Shown in pieces: positions 1-9,513 of a stretch of 37,969 bases of DNA. Below the pieces are notes generated by a model. That model did no database searches. It saw only the letters and a program-made list of their open reading frames with translations, and was not told the DNA's origin. Source of the stretch: Pseudomonadota bacterium (GTDB lineage: Bacteria; Chloroflexota; UBA6077; JAJPGT01). Numbering within the stretch: position 1 is the stretch's first letter; each line of letters opens with the position of its first letter. The stretch lies in the NCBI GenBank assembly GCA_021325655.1, contig JAJPGT010000026.1, positions 1 to 37,969 on the forward strand. Reading direction: 5' to 3'. The translations under genes and the position numbers were made by a program.

Positions 1-31
1 CGGCATCGGTCAACTCGTGCCGTCGTGGCAT
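1..31 (-). CDS. Partial IS5-type transposase, N-terminus only
   Basis: An ATG at 31-29 on the minus strand is preceded by a strong ribosome site (GGAGGTG, 4 nt spacer). It opens a frame reading MPRRHELTDA before the window ends. This start resembles the N-terminus of IS5/DUF4096-type transposases, which commonly begin M(P/S)RRH(E/D)LTDxQW. Only ten residues are visible, so the family call rests on that short match. A GATAAT box on the minus strand near 74-69 could be its -10. The insertion element's end would then lie between 31 and about 103, immediately downstream of the 104-643 gene. No terminal repeat can be confirmed without the other end. Confidence 0.45.
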   Translation of the reverse strand, partial: MPRRHELTDA

Positions 32-103
32 ACCCCACCTCCGGGAGCACACGATCTGTCAACACAATTATCGTCAATCGAACTTCTCCATTGAAGACAG
101 GCC

Positions 104-643
104 CTAGTGCTCCGCGCGTCGGGTATCGACCTGGGGCTCGAGATGCTGCTCGATCACGTACAGGCAGTGGGGGTCGTCCTGCATCAGCGTCTTCGGCTGG
201 GTGAGCGTCAGCCGCGGGTTGAGCGCGGCGATACAGCCCCGATCCCAGAGCGTGGGAATGCGGCAGATGTACGAGGGCGAGCCCAGCGCGCGGTACGCCG
301 CGACGTACGGACAGCTTCGCACCATGATGGTGAAGCGGTCGGGCGTGTCCTCCACCACTGTGTGGTCGGTGATACCGGTCAGGTCGAGCAGCTTCTCCGT
401 GAGCCGCCCCCACTCCTGCGCGCCCGGCTGCTCGGAGGTCACCCGCTGCTCACGCATGTACGCCCCGGTGCGCAGCCCGAGCTCGAAGAAGGCGTCGCTG
501 ATCACCGCTTCGCCCTCCGCACCCCAGCGCTTGATCACCGCGGTGGCCAGCGCGACCATCCCGATGTAAGGGTTGGTCCAGGTGGGCGCCTGGGCCAGCG
601 GCGTCGGCGCTCCCTGGTGCTGCTCGTCCCTCTCGTCCGTCAT
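104..643 (-). CDS. L-2-amino-thiazoline-4-carboxylate hydrolase (ATC hydrolase)-like protein
   Basis: This soluble protein of 179 aa has no signal peptide or membrane segment. Its C-terminal half has the spaced pattern I associate with the ATC-hydrolase family (PF14196): RSCPYVAAYRALG, then a Cys (YICRIP), WDRGCIAALNPRL, and DDPHCLYV near the end. The three Cys and the DxGC motif are the conserved part. ATC hydrolase opens a thiazoline ring during L-cysteine formation, but most family members are uncharacterised, so the substrate here is unknown. The ATG at 643 has a GGGAG ribosome site 6 nt upstream. It is the last gene of the nucleoside-import operon, 43 nt after the cytidine deaminase remnant, which hints at a role in salvage or hydrolysis of an imported heterocycle. 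Confidence 0.6.
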   Translation of the reverse strand: MTDERDEQHQGAPTPLAQAPTWTNPYIGMVALATAVIKRWGAEGEAVISDAFFELGLRTGAYMREQRVTSEQPGAQEWGRLTEKLLDLTGITDHTVVEDTPDRFTIMVRSCPYVAAYRALGSPSYICRIPTLWDRGCIAALNPRLTLTQPKTLMQDDPHCLYVIEQHLEPQVDTRRAEH

Positions 644-686
644 GGTGTCTCCCGGCTCTCTCTCGCTCGGAGGAGAGCGCTCCTGC

Positions 687-1113
687 CTACATCCGGCCTG
701 CTTCCACGAAGCTCGGCCCGAAGTGATACGGGTGCAGCTCCTCCAAGCTCCGTTCGGTGATCTCGCTGCGCAGATTGCTCATCAGCACCCGCATCCGGGG
801 GTTGAACTCCCCGAGAAACGGGCGGCCAGCGCCGCAGGGGGAGCAGAATGGCTTCGGCGTCGGCGACGATGGCGCCCGCGATGAAGTCTCGATGCCCTTC
901 GGAGATCGCCCGGCAGATGGCAGAGCGCTCGGCGCAGATGGTGGAGCCGCTCGCGGCGTTCTCCACGCTGGCCCCCTCGATCACCGCACCCCTGCCGGTC
1001 AGCAGCGCGGCGCCGACCGGGAAGTGGGAGTTGCGCGCGTAGGCGTTCGCGCGCACCCGGGCGGCGCACGCCACCAGCTCGGCGTCGGCTACGGGCAGTT
1101 GGTGGTCGGTCAT
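687..1113 (-). pseudogene. cdd: Cytidine deaminase, frameshifted and lacking a zinc ligand
   Basis: The frame from ATG 1113 reads a normal cytidine deaminase N-terminal half: the HFPVGAALL substrate loop, the NAASGSTICAERSAI active-site motif with zinc Cys and catalytic Glu, and RDFIAGAIVADAE. It then breaks at a run of five Cs (plus-strand GGGGG, 837-841). Removing one C restores LLPCGAGRPFLGEFNP and continues to HFGPSFVEAGRM and TAG at 687-689, giving 141 aa, a normal family length. Even when repaired, the expected PCxxC zinc motif reads PCGAG: the second Cys is Gly. The start overlaps the upstream permease stop (ATGA), which fits nucleoside salvage. It could be a decaying gene, a sequencing indel or, less likely, programmed frameshifting. 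The missing ligand favours loss of function. Confidence 0.8.
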
Positions 1114-2039
1114 AGCGACTCCTGGGCTTGCTCGCTGAGCGCCAGCTCGTCCACCGGCAGCTCCCCGCCGCGGTGCCGCGCCGCCGAGGTCAGGAACAGC
1201 GCCACCAGCGTGAGCACATAGGGGAACATCAGGACGAACTCGGCCGGGATCGGGACCTGGAGGAGTTGGAGCCGCACCCCGAGCGCGTCCGCCATACCGA
1301 GCAGCAGGCTGGCGGCGAACACCAGGCCCGGCTGAGCGGCGCCGAAGATCACCGCGGTGAACGCCAGGTAGCCCCGGCCCGCCGTCATGTTCTCGGTGAA
1401 CGTCCCGGTCAGGTAGCCGTTGGCGAGCTGCGCTCCGGCCAGGCCGCACAACGCTCCGCTGGCGGCGACCGCCAGGTAGCGTACCGTCCGCACGTTGATG
1501 CCGGCCGTCGTCGCCGCGGCTGGAAACTCGCCCACCGCCCGCAGCGTCAAGCCCCAGGGAGTGCGGTAGAGGAACCAGGCGATCGCCGCCACCAGCACCC
1601 AGGAGACGTAGATCAGGATGCTGAGGTTGTTCAGGAAGAAGGTGTCTGGCAAAAGCGGGAGGTACACCGTCGGCAGCCCGCTGATCTGGTCCGAGGTGAA
1701 CGAGCCGTCGACGCCAAACCACACCTTGAGCAGGAAGGTCGTCAACCCGAGCGCCAGGATGTTGATCGCCAGGCCGGCGATGATGACGTCCGCGCGCAGC
1801 CGCTGGATGAAGAAGGCGAAGACGAGCGCGGTCGCCACCCCCACGGCCATCGCTCCGAGCAGCCCGAGCCAGACACTCCCGCTGAAATAGGCGCCCGCGA
1901 TCACCGCGAAGGCGCCCATCAGCATTAGCCCTTCCAGGGCGATGTTGAACACCCCGGCCCGGGCGCACAGGAGCCCACCCAGCGCCGCCAACAGGATCGG
2001 CGCGGTGGTGCGGATGGTCGCCGCGATCAGCTCACCCAT
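1110..2039 (-). CDS. Nucleoside-type ABC transporter permease (second permease)
   Basis: This 309-aa polytopic membrane protein has about eight to ten hydrophobic segments. It belongs to the branched-chain/simple-sugar/nucleoside permease family (BPD_transp_2; Bacillus NupQ/YufQ-like). The N-terminal motif GGLLCARAGVFNIALEGLML is typical of the second permease in BMP-dependent nucleoside importers. The TAGRGYLAF and FGAAQPG stretches also fit. It starts 4 nt after the stop of the other permease (2044-3147), and its stop overlaps the cytidine deaminase start, so translation is probably coupled. With the partner permease, the fused ATPase and the BMP lipoprotein it would form a complete importer. 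Substrate assignment (nucleosides) rests on family and on the neighbouring deaminase. Confidence 0.9.
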   Translation of the reverse strand: MGELIAATIRTTAPILLAALGGLLCARAGVFNIALEGLMLMGAFAVIAGAYFSGSVWLGLLGAMAVGVATALVFAFFIQRLRADVIIAGLAINILALGLTTFLLKVWFGVDGSFTSDQISGLPTVYLPLLPDTFFLNNLSILIYVSWVLVAAIAWFLYRTPWGLTLRAVGEFPAAATTAGINVRTVRYLAVAASGALCGLAGAQLANGYLTGTFTENMTAGRGYLAFTAVIFGAAQPGLVFAASLLLGMADALGVRLQLLQVPIPAEFVLMFPYVLTLVALFLTSAARHRGGELPVDELALSEQAQESL

Positions 2040-2043
2040 CGGC

Positions 2044-3146
2044 TTAGCTCACCTCCACCGCCGGCCGTGGCTCGGGGCCGGCCGCGCCCGGCTGGCCCGC
2101 TGCCCGCCGCTGCCGCCGCAGTGACAGCCGAAGGATCTGCGCGGTCACCGCGATCGTGACCAGACCCTGCAGCACCGTGACCATCGCTCGCGGCACCTCG
2201 GTCAGCAGCCGCATCTGCTGCGCGGCGTTCTGCAGTCCGCCGAAGAACAGCCCGGACAGCAGGACGCCCCACGGGTTGTTGAACCCCATGAGCGAGACGA
2301 CTACCCCGTTGAACCCGAGGTCCTCGTGCAGTCCGCCGATGAAGCGGCCGATCGGCCCGAACATCTCGGTCGCCCCGGCCAGGCCGGCGATGAAGCCGCT
2401 CAGCAGGAAGGTGGTCACGATCGCGGCGCGGACGTTCACCCCGCCGTTCTCGGCGAAGTAGGGGTTCGCCCCGAGCACCTTCCCCTCGTAGCCGCTAGTG
2501 GTGCGGGTGGTGTAGACCGCGGCCAGGGCGGCCATGCCGAGCGCGACGAACACCGCCAGGGTCAGCTCGCTGCCGGGCTCGAGCGTCATCAGCCGTAACG
2601 GGTCGGGCAGCGTCGCAGTGGCCAGCACCTGGCCGGTCGCGCCGCCCTCGTTGTAGGGGACGCGCACCAGGTAGTTGGTGAACTGGAGCGCGATGAAGTT
2701 CATCATCAGCGTTGAGATCACTTCGTTGGTGCCGTAATAGGCGCGCAGCAGACCGGGCAGCAGCGCCCAGGCGAGGCCCGCCAGCCCGGCGGCGAGGAAG
2801 CCGAACGGTACCACCAGCCAGGGCGGACCATCCTTCAGCCCGAGCCCGACAATGATCGCGGCGAACGCGCCGACGTAGAACTGGCCCTGTGCCCCGATGT
2901 TGAACAGGCCGGCCCGGAACGACAGCGCCACCGAGAGCCCGACCAGGATGAGCGGTGTCGCCCAGCGCAGCGTGTTGGCCAGCCCGATGCTCGTCCCGAA
3001 CGCCGCCGTCGCCATAATCTGGTACGTCTCGATCGGCGCGTAGCCGGAGATCTGGAGAATGGCCAGCCCGACCACCAGGGCGATGGCGATGACGAGCAGT
3101 TGGCGCCCAAGCTGCCAACCGATCCGGCGCAGCGAGGCGGCGAGCA

Positions 3147-3147
<1 letters not shown>
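2044..3147 (-). CDS. Nucleoside-type ABC transporter permease (first permease)
   Basis: This is a 367-aa membrane protein of the BPD_transp_2 family, similar to NupP/YufP. It shows an N-terminal membrane segment (LLVIAIALVVGLAIL), the conserved GLSVALSFRAGLFNIGAQGQ motif, YYGTNEVISTLMMN, and FNGVVVSLMGFNNPWGV near the C-terminus. The last two are hallmarks of nucleoside/simple-sugar permeases. A longer open frame runs upstream to 3453, but the ATG at 3147 forms a TAATG overlap with the ATPase stop and the upstream extension is non-homologous, so 3147 is the start. The C-terminal tail after the last helix is Arg/Ala/Gly/Pro-rich and cytoplasmic. Confidence 0.92.
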
Positions 3148-4736
<1,589 letters not shown>

Positions 4737-4758
4737 GGCATCCCATCCGGGCGCAGCG

Positions 4759-5973
4759 CTACCCAGTCGGGGCCTGGGTATTGAAGTTGACGATGATCTT
4801 GCCGGCGATGATGTCGCTCTTCACCTGGTCGATCTTCTGCTTCACCTGGGGAATCTTGTCGGCGTACTCCTTCGGGCCGTTCTTCTGGAATGAGTCGAAC
4901 GAGCCCACCGCGACGATGTTGTCCTGGAGCCCGGACTTCAAGTGTCCGCCCTTGAAGGTGCCGTCCACCAGTGCCTTGATCTGGTCGTAGCAGGACTGAC
5001 CGAAGTACAGCAGGGTGGCGGTGATGTAGTTCTGCGGGGCGATGGTGCTGGTGTCTGCGCTGTCGCCGATGTAGAACTTCCCCTTCGCCTTGGCCGCCTC
5101 GATAATCCCGAGCGTCGTCTTCGCTGCGTCGGTGATGATGATGTCGATCCCCTCGTCGTACATCGCCAGCGCGATCTCCTTGCCACCGGCCGGATCCTCG
5201 AAGCCCTTGGCGAAGGCCATCTTCGCGGTCGCCTGCTGGTTGACCGACTTGATCCCGTCGACGTAGGAGTTGTAGTCCGCCACCAGCGGCGGGATGTTCG
5301 CTCCACCGATGTAGCCGAGCTTGTTGCTCTTGGTCAGCATCCCGGCGACGATGCCGTTCAGGTAGGTCCCTTTGAAGAACTCGTACTCCACGGTCCGCAG
5401 GTTGTCCACGCCCGGGGCCGGGTTGGCGAAGATGTTGACAAAGGCGGTCTTCGGGAACTCGGGCGCGACCTTCTTCAGCGGCTCGCCGACCTCCAGGAAG
5501 GTGGCGATGACCATGTTGTAGCCGGCCTGGGCCAGCCCGCGGATGTCGCTCTCGTAGCGCGCCGCGTCGCTGGACTCGACGAGCTTGATCTCGACCCCGA
5601 AATCCTTCTGCGCCCGCTGGAAGCCATCCTTCATATCGTCCATCGGGCCCTTGTCGCCGAACTTCTGCGTGGCGACCAGCGCCACCTTCAGCCCGGACTT
5701 CTTCGCGGCCGCGGGCGCCGGTGTCGCGGCGGCGGCCGCCGGGGCGCTCGTCGGCGCGGCCGCCGCCGGAGCTGTAGTGGGCGCGACCGCGGCCGGGGCG
5801 CTGGTGGGGCTGGCGCCCGGCGAGCTGGCCGGCGCCTGGCCGCCCCCGCCGCCGCACGCCGCCAGCAGGCCGCCTACCACCACACCCAGCGCACCCAGGC
5901 CGGTGGTGCGCAGCAATCGTCGACGGGTAACCCGCCGACCGGGTTCACTCTGGGTCAACGCCTCGCGGTCCAT
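4759..5973 (-). CDS. BMP-family (PnrA/Med-like) substrate-binding lipoprotein
   Basis: This 404-aa secreted lipoprotein is the first gene of the importer operon. The N-terminus carries a twin-arginine-like stretch (TRRRLLRTTG), a hydrophobic segment and a lipobox ending LLAAC, with lipidated Cys40. A low-complexity Ala/Pro/Thr/Ser linker (about 45-95) precedes the binding domain. That domain shows BMP features: VALVATQKFGDKGPMD near its start, YNMVIATFLEVGEPL, GYIGGANIPPLVADYNSYVDGI and IDIIITDAAKTTLGII. BMP proteins bind purine or pyrimidine nucleosides in the characterised cases. The ATG has a GGGAGGAGC ribosome site. Combined Tat and lipoprotein signals suggest export in folded form. Confidence 0.9.
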   Translation of the reverse strand: MDREALTQSEPGRRVTRRRLLRTTGLGALGVVVGGLLAACGGGGGQAPASSPGASPTSAPAAVAPTTAPAAAAPTSAPAAAAATPAPAAAKKSGLKVALVATQKFGDKGPMDDMKDGFQRAQKDFGVEIKLVESSDAARYESDIRGLAQAGYNMVIATFLEVGEPLKKVAPEFPKTAFVNIFANPAPGVDNLRTVEYEFFKGTYLNGIVAGMLTKSNKLGYIGGANIPPLVADYNSYVDGIKSVNQQATAKMAFAKGFEDPAGGKEIALAMYDEGIDIIITDAAKTTLGIIEAAKAKGKFYIGDSADTSTIAPQNYITATLLYFGQSCYDQIKALVDGTFKGGHLKSGLQDNIVAVGSFDSFQKNGPKEYADKIPQVKQKIDQVKSDIIAGKIIVNFNTQAPTG

Positions 5974-6177
5974 GCTCCTCCCTCGCAGCTTGGGGCCGTC
6001 GCCACAGCCAGCATCCCTCGGGCTTCGGTCGCTGGATCGGCCAGGGCCGACCCGATCTCACGCTCCAGCGCTGCCAGGCGCGCTCCTTGTCCCTCGGGCA
6101 GATCACCGCGCCGGAGCCGTCGAGCACTCGCCTGTTTCAGCCGCCAACGCACGCGTCGGCGCGCGACGATGGCGGCA

Positions 6178-6206
6178 AGGGTAGCGCCCGTGCCGCGGCC
6201 TGTCAA
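6178..6206 (-). promoter_or_regulatory. Predicted promoter of the nucleoside-import operon
   Basis: On the minus strand a perfect TTGACA (-35, 6206-6201) is followed after exactly 17 nt by TACCCT (-10, 6183-6178). Transcription would leave a leader of roughly 200 nt before the lipoprotein ATG at 5973. I looked for riboswitch-like or T-box-like motifs in that leader and recognised none, although its length leaves room for one. Confidence 0.55.
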
Positions 6207-6254
6207 CAGCGCGCACAGCGCACCGGGGGTCTCCGGGCGGCTCGGCGCGGCGGG

Positions 6255-7835
6255 TCAGCCGCCGTACTCCTCCGCCAGCAGCAGGGCGGCGATCTTCTCA
6301 CCGACCACCACCGCCGGGATGTTCGTATTCGCGCGCGGGACTACCGGCATGATCGAGGCGTCCGCGACGTACAGCCCCTCCAACCCGTGCACGCGCCCGC
6401 GCGCATCGACCACCGCCAGCGGGTCCGAGGCCGGGCCCATCTTGCAGGTGCCAACCGGGTGGTAGTCGTGCGTGCTGTGGCTACGCACGTAGTCCGCCAG
6501 TTCGCCGCGGTCCGTCAGGTGCGGCCCGGGCGCCACCTCCCGCGCGATCCGGCCCGCGAGCGGCGGCTGGGCGGCGATGCTCCGCGCCAGCTCGATCCCG
6601 TCCAGCAGGATGTTCACATCGCGGTCGTCTTCGTCGGTCAGGTAGGCATGGTCGATCACCGGCGGAGCGTCCGGGTGCGGGGAGCTCAGCCGGAGGAAGC
6701 CGCGCGAGCGCGGAGTCATGTTGGAGGCGGGAATGCCGAAGATCCACTGGCCGGCGGCGCTCAGGTGCCGATCAGCGGACCACGACCCCGGAGCGCGGCT
6801 GTCTAGCGGATAGAGCTGCAGGTCGTGAGCGGTGGTGCAGAAGGAGCTGCGCGCCTTGGCGATCGTCCCCTCCTCGCGCATCAGCCCGCCGGCCGCTTCC
6901 CAGGCCTCCATCTCGCGGATCAGCTCCTCGGTCCCGGTGAAGATGACCTGGATGATCGGGTGGTCGTGCAGGTTCTCGCCCACCCCGGGCAGCGCGTGTC
7001 GCGGCGTAACCCCGGCGGCGCGCAGCCGCTCCGGGTCGCCGATGCCGGAGCGCAGCAGCAGCAGCGGCGAGCCATAGGTGCCGCCGGCGACCACCACTTG
7101 GCCGGCCTCGATGCGGGCCGGGCCATCCGGGCCGATAACCTCCAGCCCGACCGCGCGGCTGCCCTGCAGGAGCAGCCGATCAACCAGGATGTTGCCACGG
7201 ATCGCCAGCGTGGACTTGTGGCGGACCGGGTCCAGGTAGGCGAAGGCGGCGTTCCAGCGGATCCCCTGCCAGATGTTCGCTGGCCCGATCGCGATCCCGA
7301 GCTCCAGCTCCAGGGTGTTCAGCTCCGGCACGACCGGTATCCCGGCCCCAGGCGCTGCGTCCAGACTCGCCTGGTGAAAGGGGGTGACCTCGTGCCGGGC
7401 CGGCGTGGACACGCGCATCCGCTCATTGGCAGCGCGGAACAGCGGGAGCAGGCTCTCCGTCCCCCAGCCGGGATTGCCCAGCCGCTCCCAGCCATCGTAA
7501 TCGGCGCGGTGTCCCCAAACGGCGGCGCAGCCGTTGTGCGACGAGCAGCCTCCGATCACTCGCGCCCGCTCCAGCGCCAGGTCCTTCACCCCATACCTGG
7601 CGGCGCTGACGTAGCCCCAGTCGTGCAAACTCACCGGCATGACGCGCGCATCCAGCAGCGCCCAGGGCCAGCCTCCCCCTTCGTAGGGACCATAGTCCGG
7701 CCCGGCCTCCAGCAGCAGCACCGAGCGATCCGATCGCTCGGCCAGCCGCCCCGCGATCACCGCGCCGGCCGACCCACCGCCGACGATCACTGTATCCGCC
7801 GCGCGGGGGAGCGCCTGCTCCTGCTGCTGTTCCAT
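6255..7835 (-). CDS. GMC-family FAD-dependent oxidoreductase (choline/alcohol dehydrogenase-like)
   Basis: This 526-aa flavoenzyme fits the glucose-methanol-choline family. The FAD motif VIVGGGSAGAVIAGRLAE lies at about residues 16-33, followed by LLLEAGPDYG. The second GMC signature region reads VVVAGGTYGSPLLLLRSGIGD. The C-terminal catalytic part shows HDYHPVGTCKMGP, with the family His, and ANTNIPAVVVGEKIA, with the second catalytic Asn/His position occupied by Asn. The Cys after the catalytic His (GTCKMG) is conserved in this family. Oxidation of an alcohol is expected; the substrate is not predictable. The ATG has a good AAGGAGG ribosome site. It stands alone, with the nucleoside operon promoter directly downstream. 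Confidence 0.9.
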   Translation of the reverse strand: MEQQQEQALPRAADTVIVGGGSAGAVIAGRLAERSDRSVLLLEAGPDYGPYEGGGWPWALLDARVMPVSLHDWGYVSAARYGVKDLALERARVIGGCSSHNGCAAVWGHRADYDGWERLGNPGWGTESLLPLFRAANERMRVSTPARHEVTPFHQASLDAAPGAGIPVVPELNTLELELGIAIGPANIWQGIRWNAAFAYLDPVRHKSTLAIRGNILVDRLLLQGSRAVGLEVIGPDGPARIEAGQVVVAGGTYGSPLLLLRSGIGDPERLRAAGVTPRHALPGVGENLHDHPIIQVIFTGTEELIREMEAWEAAGGLMREEGTIAKARSSFCTTAHDLQLYPLDSRAPGSWSADRHLSAAGQWIFGIPASNMTPRSRGFLRLSSPHPDAPPVIDHAYLTDEDDRDVNILLDGIELARSIAAQPPLAGRIAREVAPGPHLTDRGELADYVRSHSTHDYHPVGTCKMGPASDPLAVVDARGRVHGLEGLYVADASIMPVVPRANTNIPAVVVGEKIAALLLAEEYGG

Positions 7836-7986
7836 AGCTCATCCTCCTTCTGGCGGGCCCTGCTGCCGCGGGCCGACCGGAGCAGGAGCGTAGCACGCCG
7901 GCGCCCCCGGCAGAAGACTTGCTGGCTGGGCAGATGAGGACAAGTTAGGAGGCAGCGGGGCAGCCGCGGCTGGCTAGCCGGGGGCG

Positions 7987-8361
7987 CTACTGGGCGGGGC
8001 TGGGCACCGCGGCGAGGATGCCGATGAACAGGAGGAAGAACAGGATGGCCAGGATGAGCCAGCCGAAGCGGGCGACGCGCGGATTGTCCGATCCGAGGAT
8101 AGGGATCCGGCCGCGCACCCCGGCGACGTTCCCAATGAGAAGCGCCAGGACCAAGCCCTCCAGGCCAAGCACGAGCAGCGGCAGGTCGAGCCCGCCAATG
8201 CCCAGCACCAGCGCGCCGACGATGGCGACGTAGCCGACGATCGCCACCGCCTGCTTCCAGAGCGAGCCGGAGCGGAAGCCCGGGACCTGGCGTCGCTGGA
8301 GCCAGTCGGCGACCGGGTCGCGTGGGGGCGCCGGCCGCGCCCTGTCAGAGCCCGTAGACAT
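7987..8361 (-). CDS. Small membrane protein of unknown function
   Basis: The start is ATG 8361 with GAGGAG 5 nt upstream, giving 124 aa; a further in-frame start at 8391 lacks a ribosome site. A charged N-terminus (about 1-40, with SDRARPAPPRDPVADWLQRR) precedes three hydrophobic segments: AVAIVGYVAIVGALVLGIGG, LPLLVLGLEGLVLALLIG and LILAILFFLLFIGILAA. A positively charged loop (VRGRIPILGSDNPRVARFGW) separates the second and third. I do not recognise a family. An overlapping frame at 7974-8429 is Arg/Ser-rich and lacks hydrophobic organisation, so it is rejected as the coding frame. The gene is 150 nt upstream of the GMC oxidoreductase and may share its transcript. Confidence 0.65.
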   Translation of the reverse strand: MSTGSDRARPAPPRDPVADWLQRRQVPGFRSGSLWKQAVAIVGYVAIVGALVLGIGGLDLPLLVLGLEGLVLALLIGNVAGVRGRIPILGSDNPRVARFGWLILAILFFLLFIGILAAVPSPAQ

Positions 8362-8452
8362 GGTGTCTCCTCGCAGCACCCGCGCAGCCACTTCGTCAGC
8401 AGCCTACCGCGCCCGCCGGCCAGCGTCAAGCGCCAGTGCCGGCCGTGGCTGA

Positions 8453-8481
8453 GAGACAGGCGGCTGAGTCCGTGCTACGAT
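8453..8481 (+). promoter_or_regulatory. Predicted promoter of the three-ligase operon
   Basis: GAGACA (-35-like, 8453-8458) and TACGAT (-10-like, 8476-8481) are separated by exactly 17 nt. Each matches the sigma-70 consensus at four of six positions. The start of transcription would fall near 8488, leaving a leader of about 80 nt before the ATG at 8569. Confidence 0.4.
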
Positions 8482-8568
8482 CCAGCCAGCAGGCGCCGCG
8501 TGCGAGCGTCCCGGTGGCCACTGCCCGCCTCGCGGTCGACCAGAGGCTGTGCGAGGGGAAGGGAAGCC

Positions 8569-9513
8569 ATGCGCAAGGTCGGGGTAATCGTTGGCCGCGA
8601 GTGGTCCTGGCCGCCGGCGTTCATCGAGGAGGTGAACCGGCGCGAGGCGGGCGTGGTGGCGGAGTACGCCAGGCTGGGCGGGACGCGGATGAACGAACCC
8701 TGCCCCTACGCGGTGATCGTCGACCGCATCTCCCATGAGGTCCCCTACTACCGCTCCTACCTGAAGAACGCCGTCTTGCAGGGCACCTACGTTGTCAATA
8801 ACCCCTTCATGTGGAGCGCCGACGACAAGTTCTTCGGTGCTTCGCTCGCCACCGCGCTCGGGCTGGCCAGCCCGAAGACGGTCGTCCTGCCAAACAAGTC
8901 CTACGTGGAGGGGATCGTCCCGGAGAGTTTGCGCAACCTGGTATACCCGCTGCCCTGGCAGGAGCTGCTCGACTACGTGGGGCTGCCGGCCATTCTCAAG
9001 GATGCGCACGGCGGCGGCTGGAAGCGGGTGTACCGCGTCGACTCGCTGGAGGAGCTCTGGGCCCGCTATGACGAGAGCGGGCTGCTGACGATGATCCTGC
9101 AGGAGTTCATCCAGTGGGACGACTACATCCGCTGCATGTGCCTGGGCCAGGACGACATCCTGGTGATGAAGTACGACCCGATCCAACGCCGCTACCTGCA
9201 CCACGATCTCGCCCCGGACCTGTATGAGCGGATCGTCCACGACTCACGTCGACTGATGCAGGCGCTCGGCTACGACATGAACACCATCGAGTGGGCGATC
9301 CGCGATGGGGTCCCCTACGCGATCGACTTCATGAATCCGGCCCCGGACATGGACGTCAACTCGCTCGGCCCGGAGTTCTTCCGCTGGTGCGTGGAGCACA
9401 TGGCGGACCTGTGCCTCCGCCTGGCCCAGGAGCCGGGGCGGCAGGAGCGGACGATGCGTTGGGATCGGCTGCTGGCCGGGCGCCTGCCCGCGGAACGGCA
9501 GGAGGTAGTATGA
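8569..9513 (+). CDS. ATP-grasp ligase of unknown specificity
   Basis: This cytoplasmic protein of 314 aa starts at ATG 8569 after an AGGGGAAGGGAAG ribosome site. It has ATP-grasp organisation: a pre-ATP-grasp region (to about 115), an ATP-binding subdomain with LPAILKDAHGGGWKRVYRV (lysine and Gly-rich loop), a stretch leading to LQEFIQWDDYIRCMCLG, and a C-terminal metal site NTIEWAIRDGVPYAIDFMNPAPD. There the Glu and Asn would bind magnesium and ATP phosphates. Such enzymes make amide bonds through acyl phosphates. Nothing identifies the substrates. It overlaps the next gene by ATGA, so the two ligases are almost certainly made together and probably act on one product. Confidence 0.75.
   Translation: MRKVGVIVGREWSWPPAFIEEVNRREAGVVAEYARLGGTRMNEPCPYAVIVDRISHEVPYYRSYLKNAVLQGTYVVNNPFMWSADDKFFGASLATALGLASPKTVVLPNKSYVEGIVPESLRNLVYPLPWQELLDYVGLPAILKDAHGGGWKRVYRVDSLEELWARYDESGLLTMILQEFIQWDDYIRCMCLGQDDILVMKYDPIQRRYLHHDLAPDLYERIVHDSRRLMQALGYDMNTIEWAIRDGVPYAIDFMNPAPDMDVNSLGPEFFRWCVEHMADLCLRLAQEPGRQERTMRWDRLLAGRLPAERQEVV

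Noticed and set aside
5955..6206. 83-aa minus-strand ORF in the leader of the nucleoside operon
   Set aside because: Its start codon lies within the -35 hexamer of the predicted promoter, so the predicted transcript could not carry it.
4942..6465. 507-aa plus-strand ORF across the BMP lipoprotein and its promoter
   Set aside because: Its sequence is repetitive Arg/Gly/Leu, and it is the antisense shadow of a well-defined lipoprotein gene.
9291..9509. Upstream extension of the permuted ATP-grasp frame
   Set aside because: The extension overlaps the first ligase, is Gly/Pro/Arg-rich, and the ATGA overlap gives a natural start at 9510.
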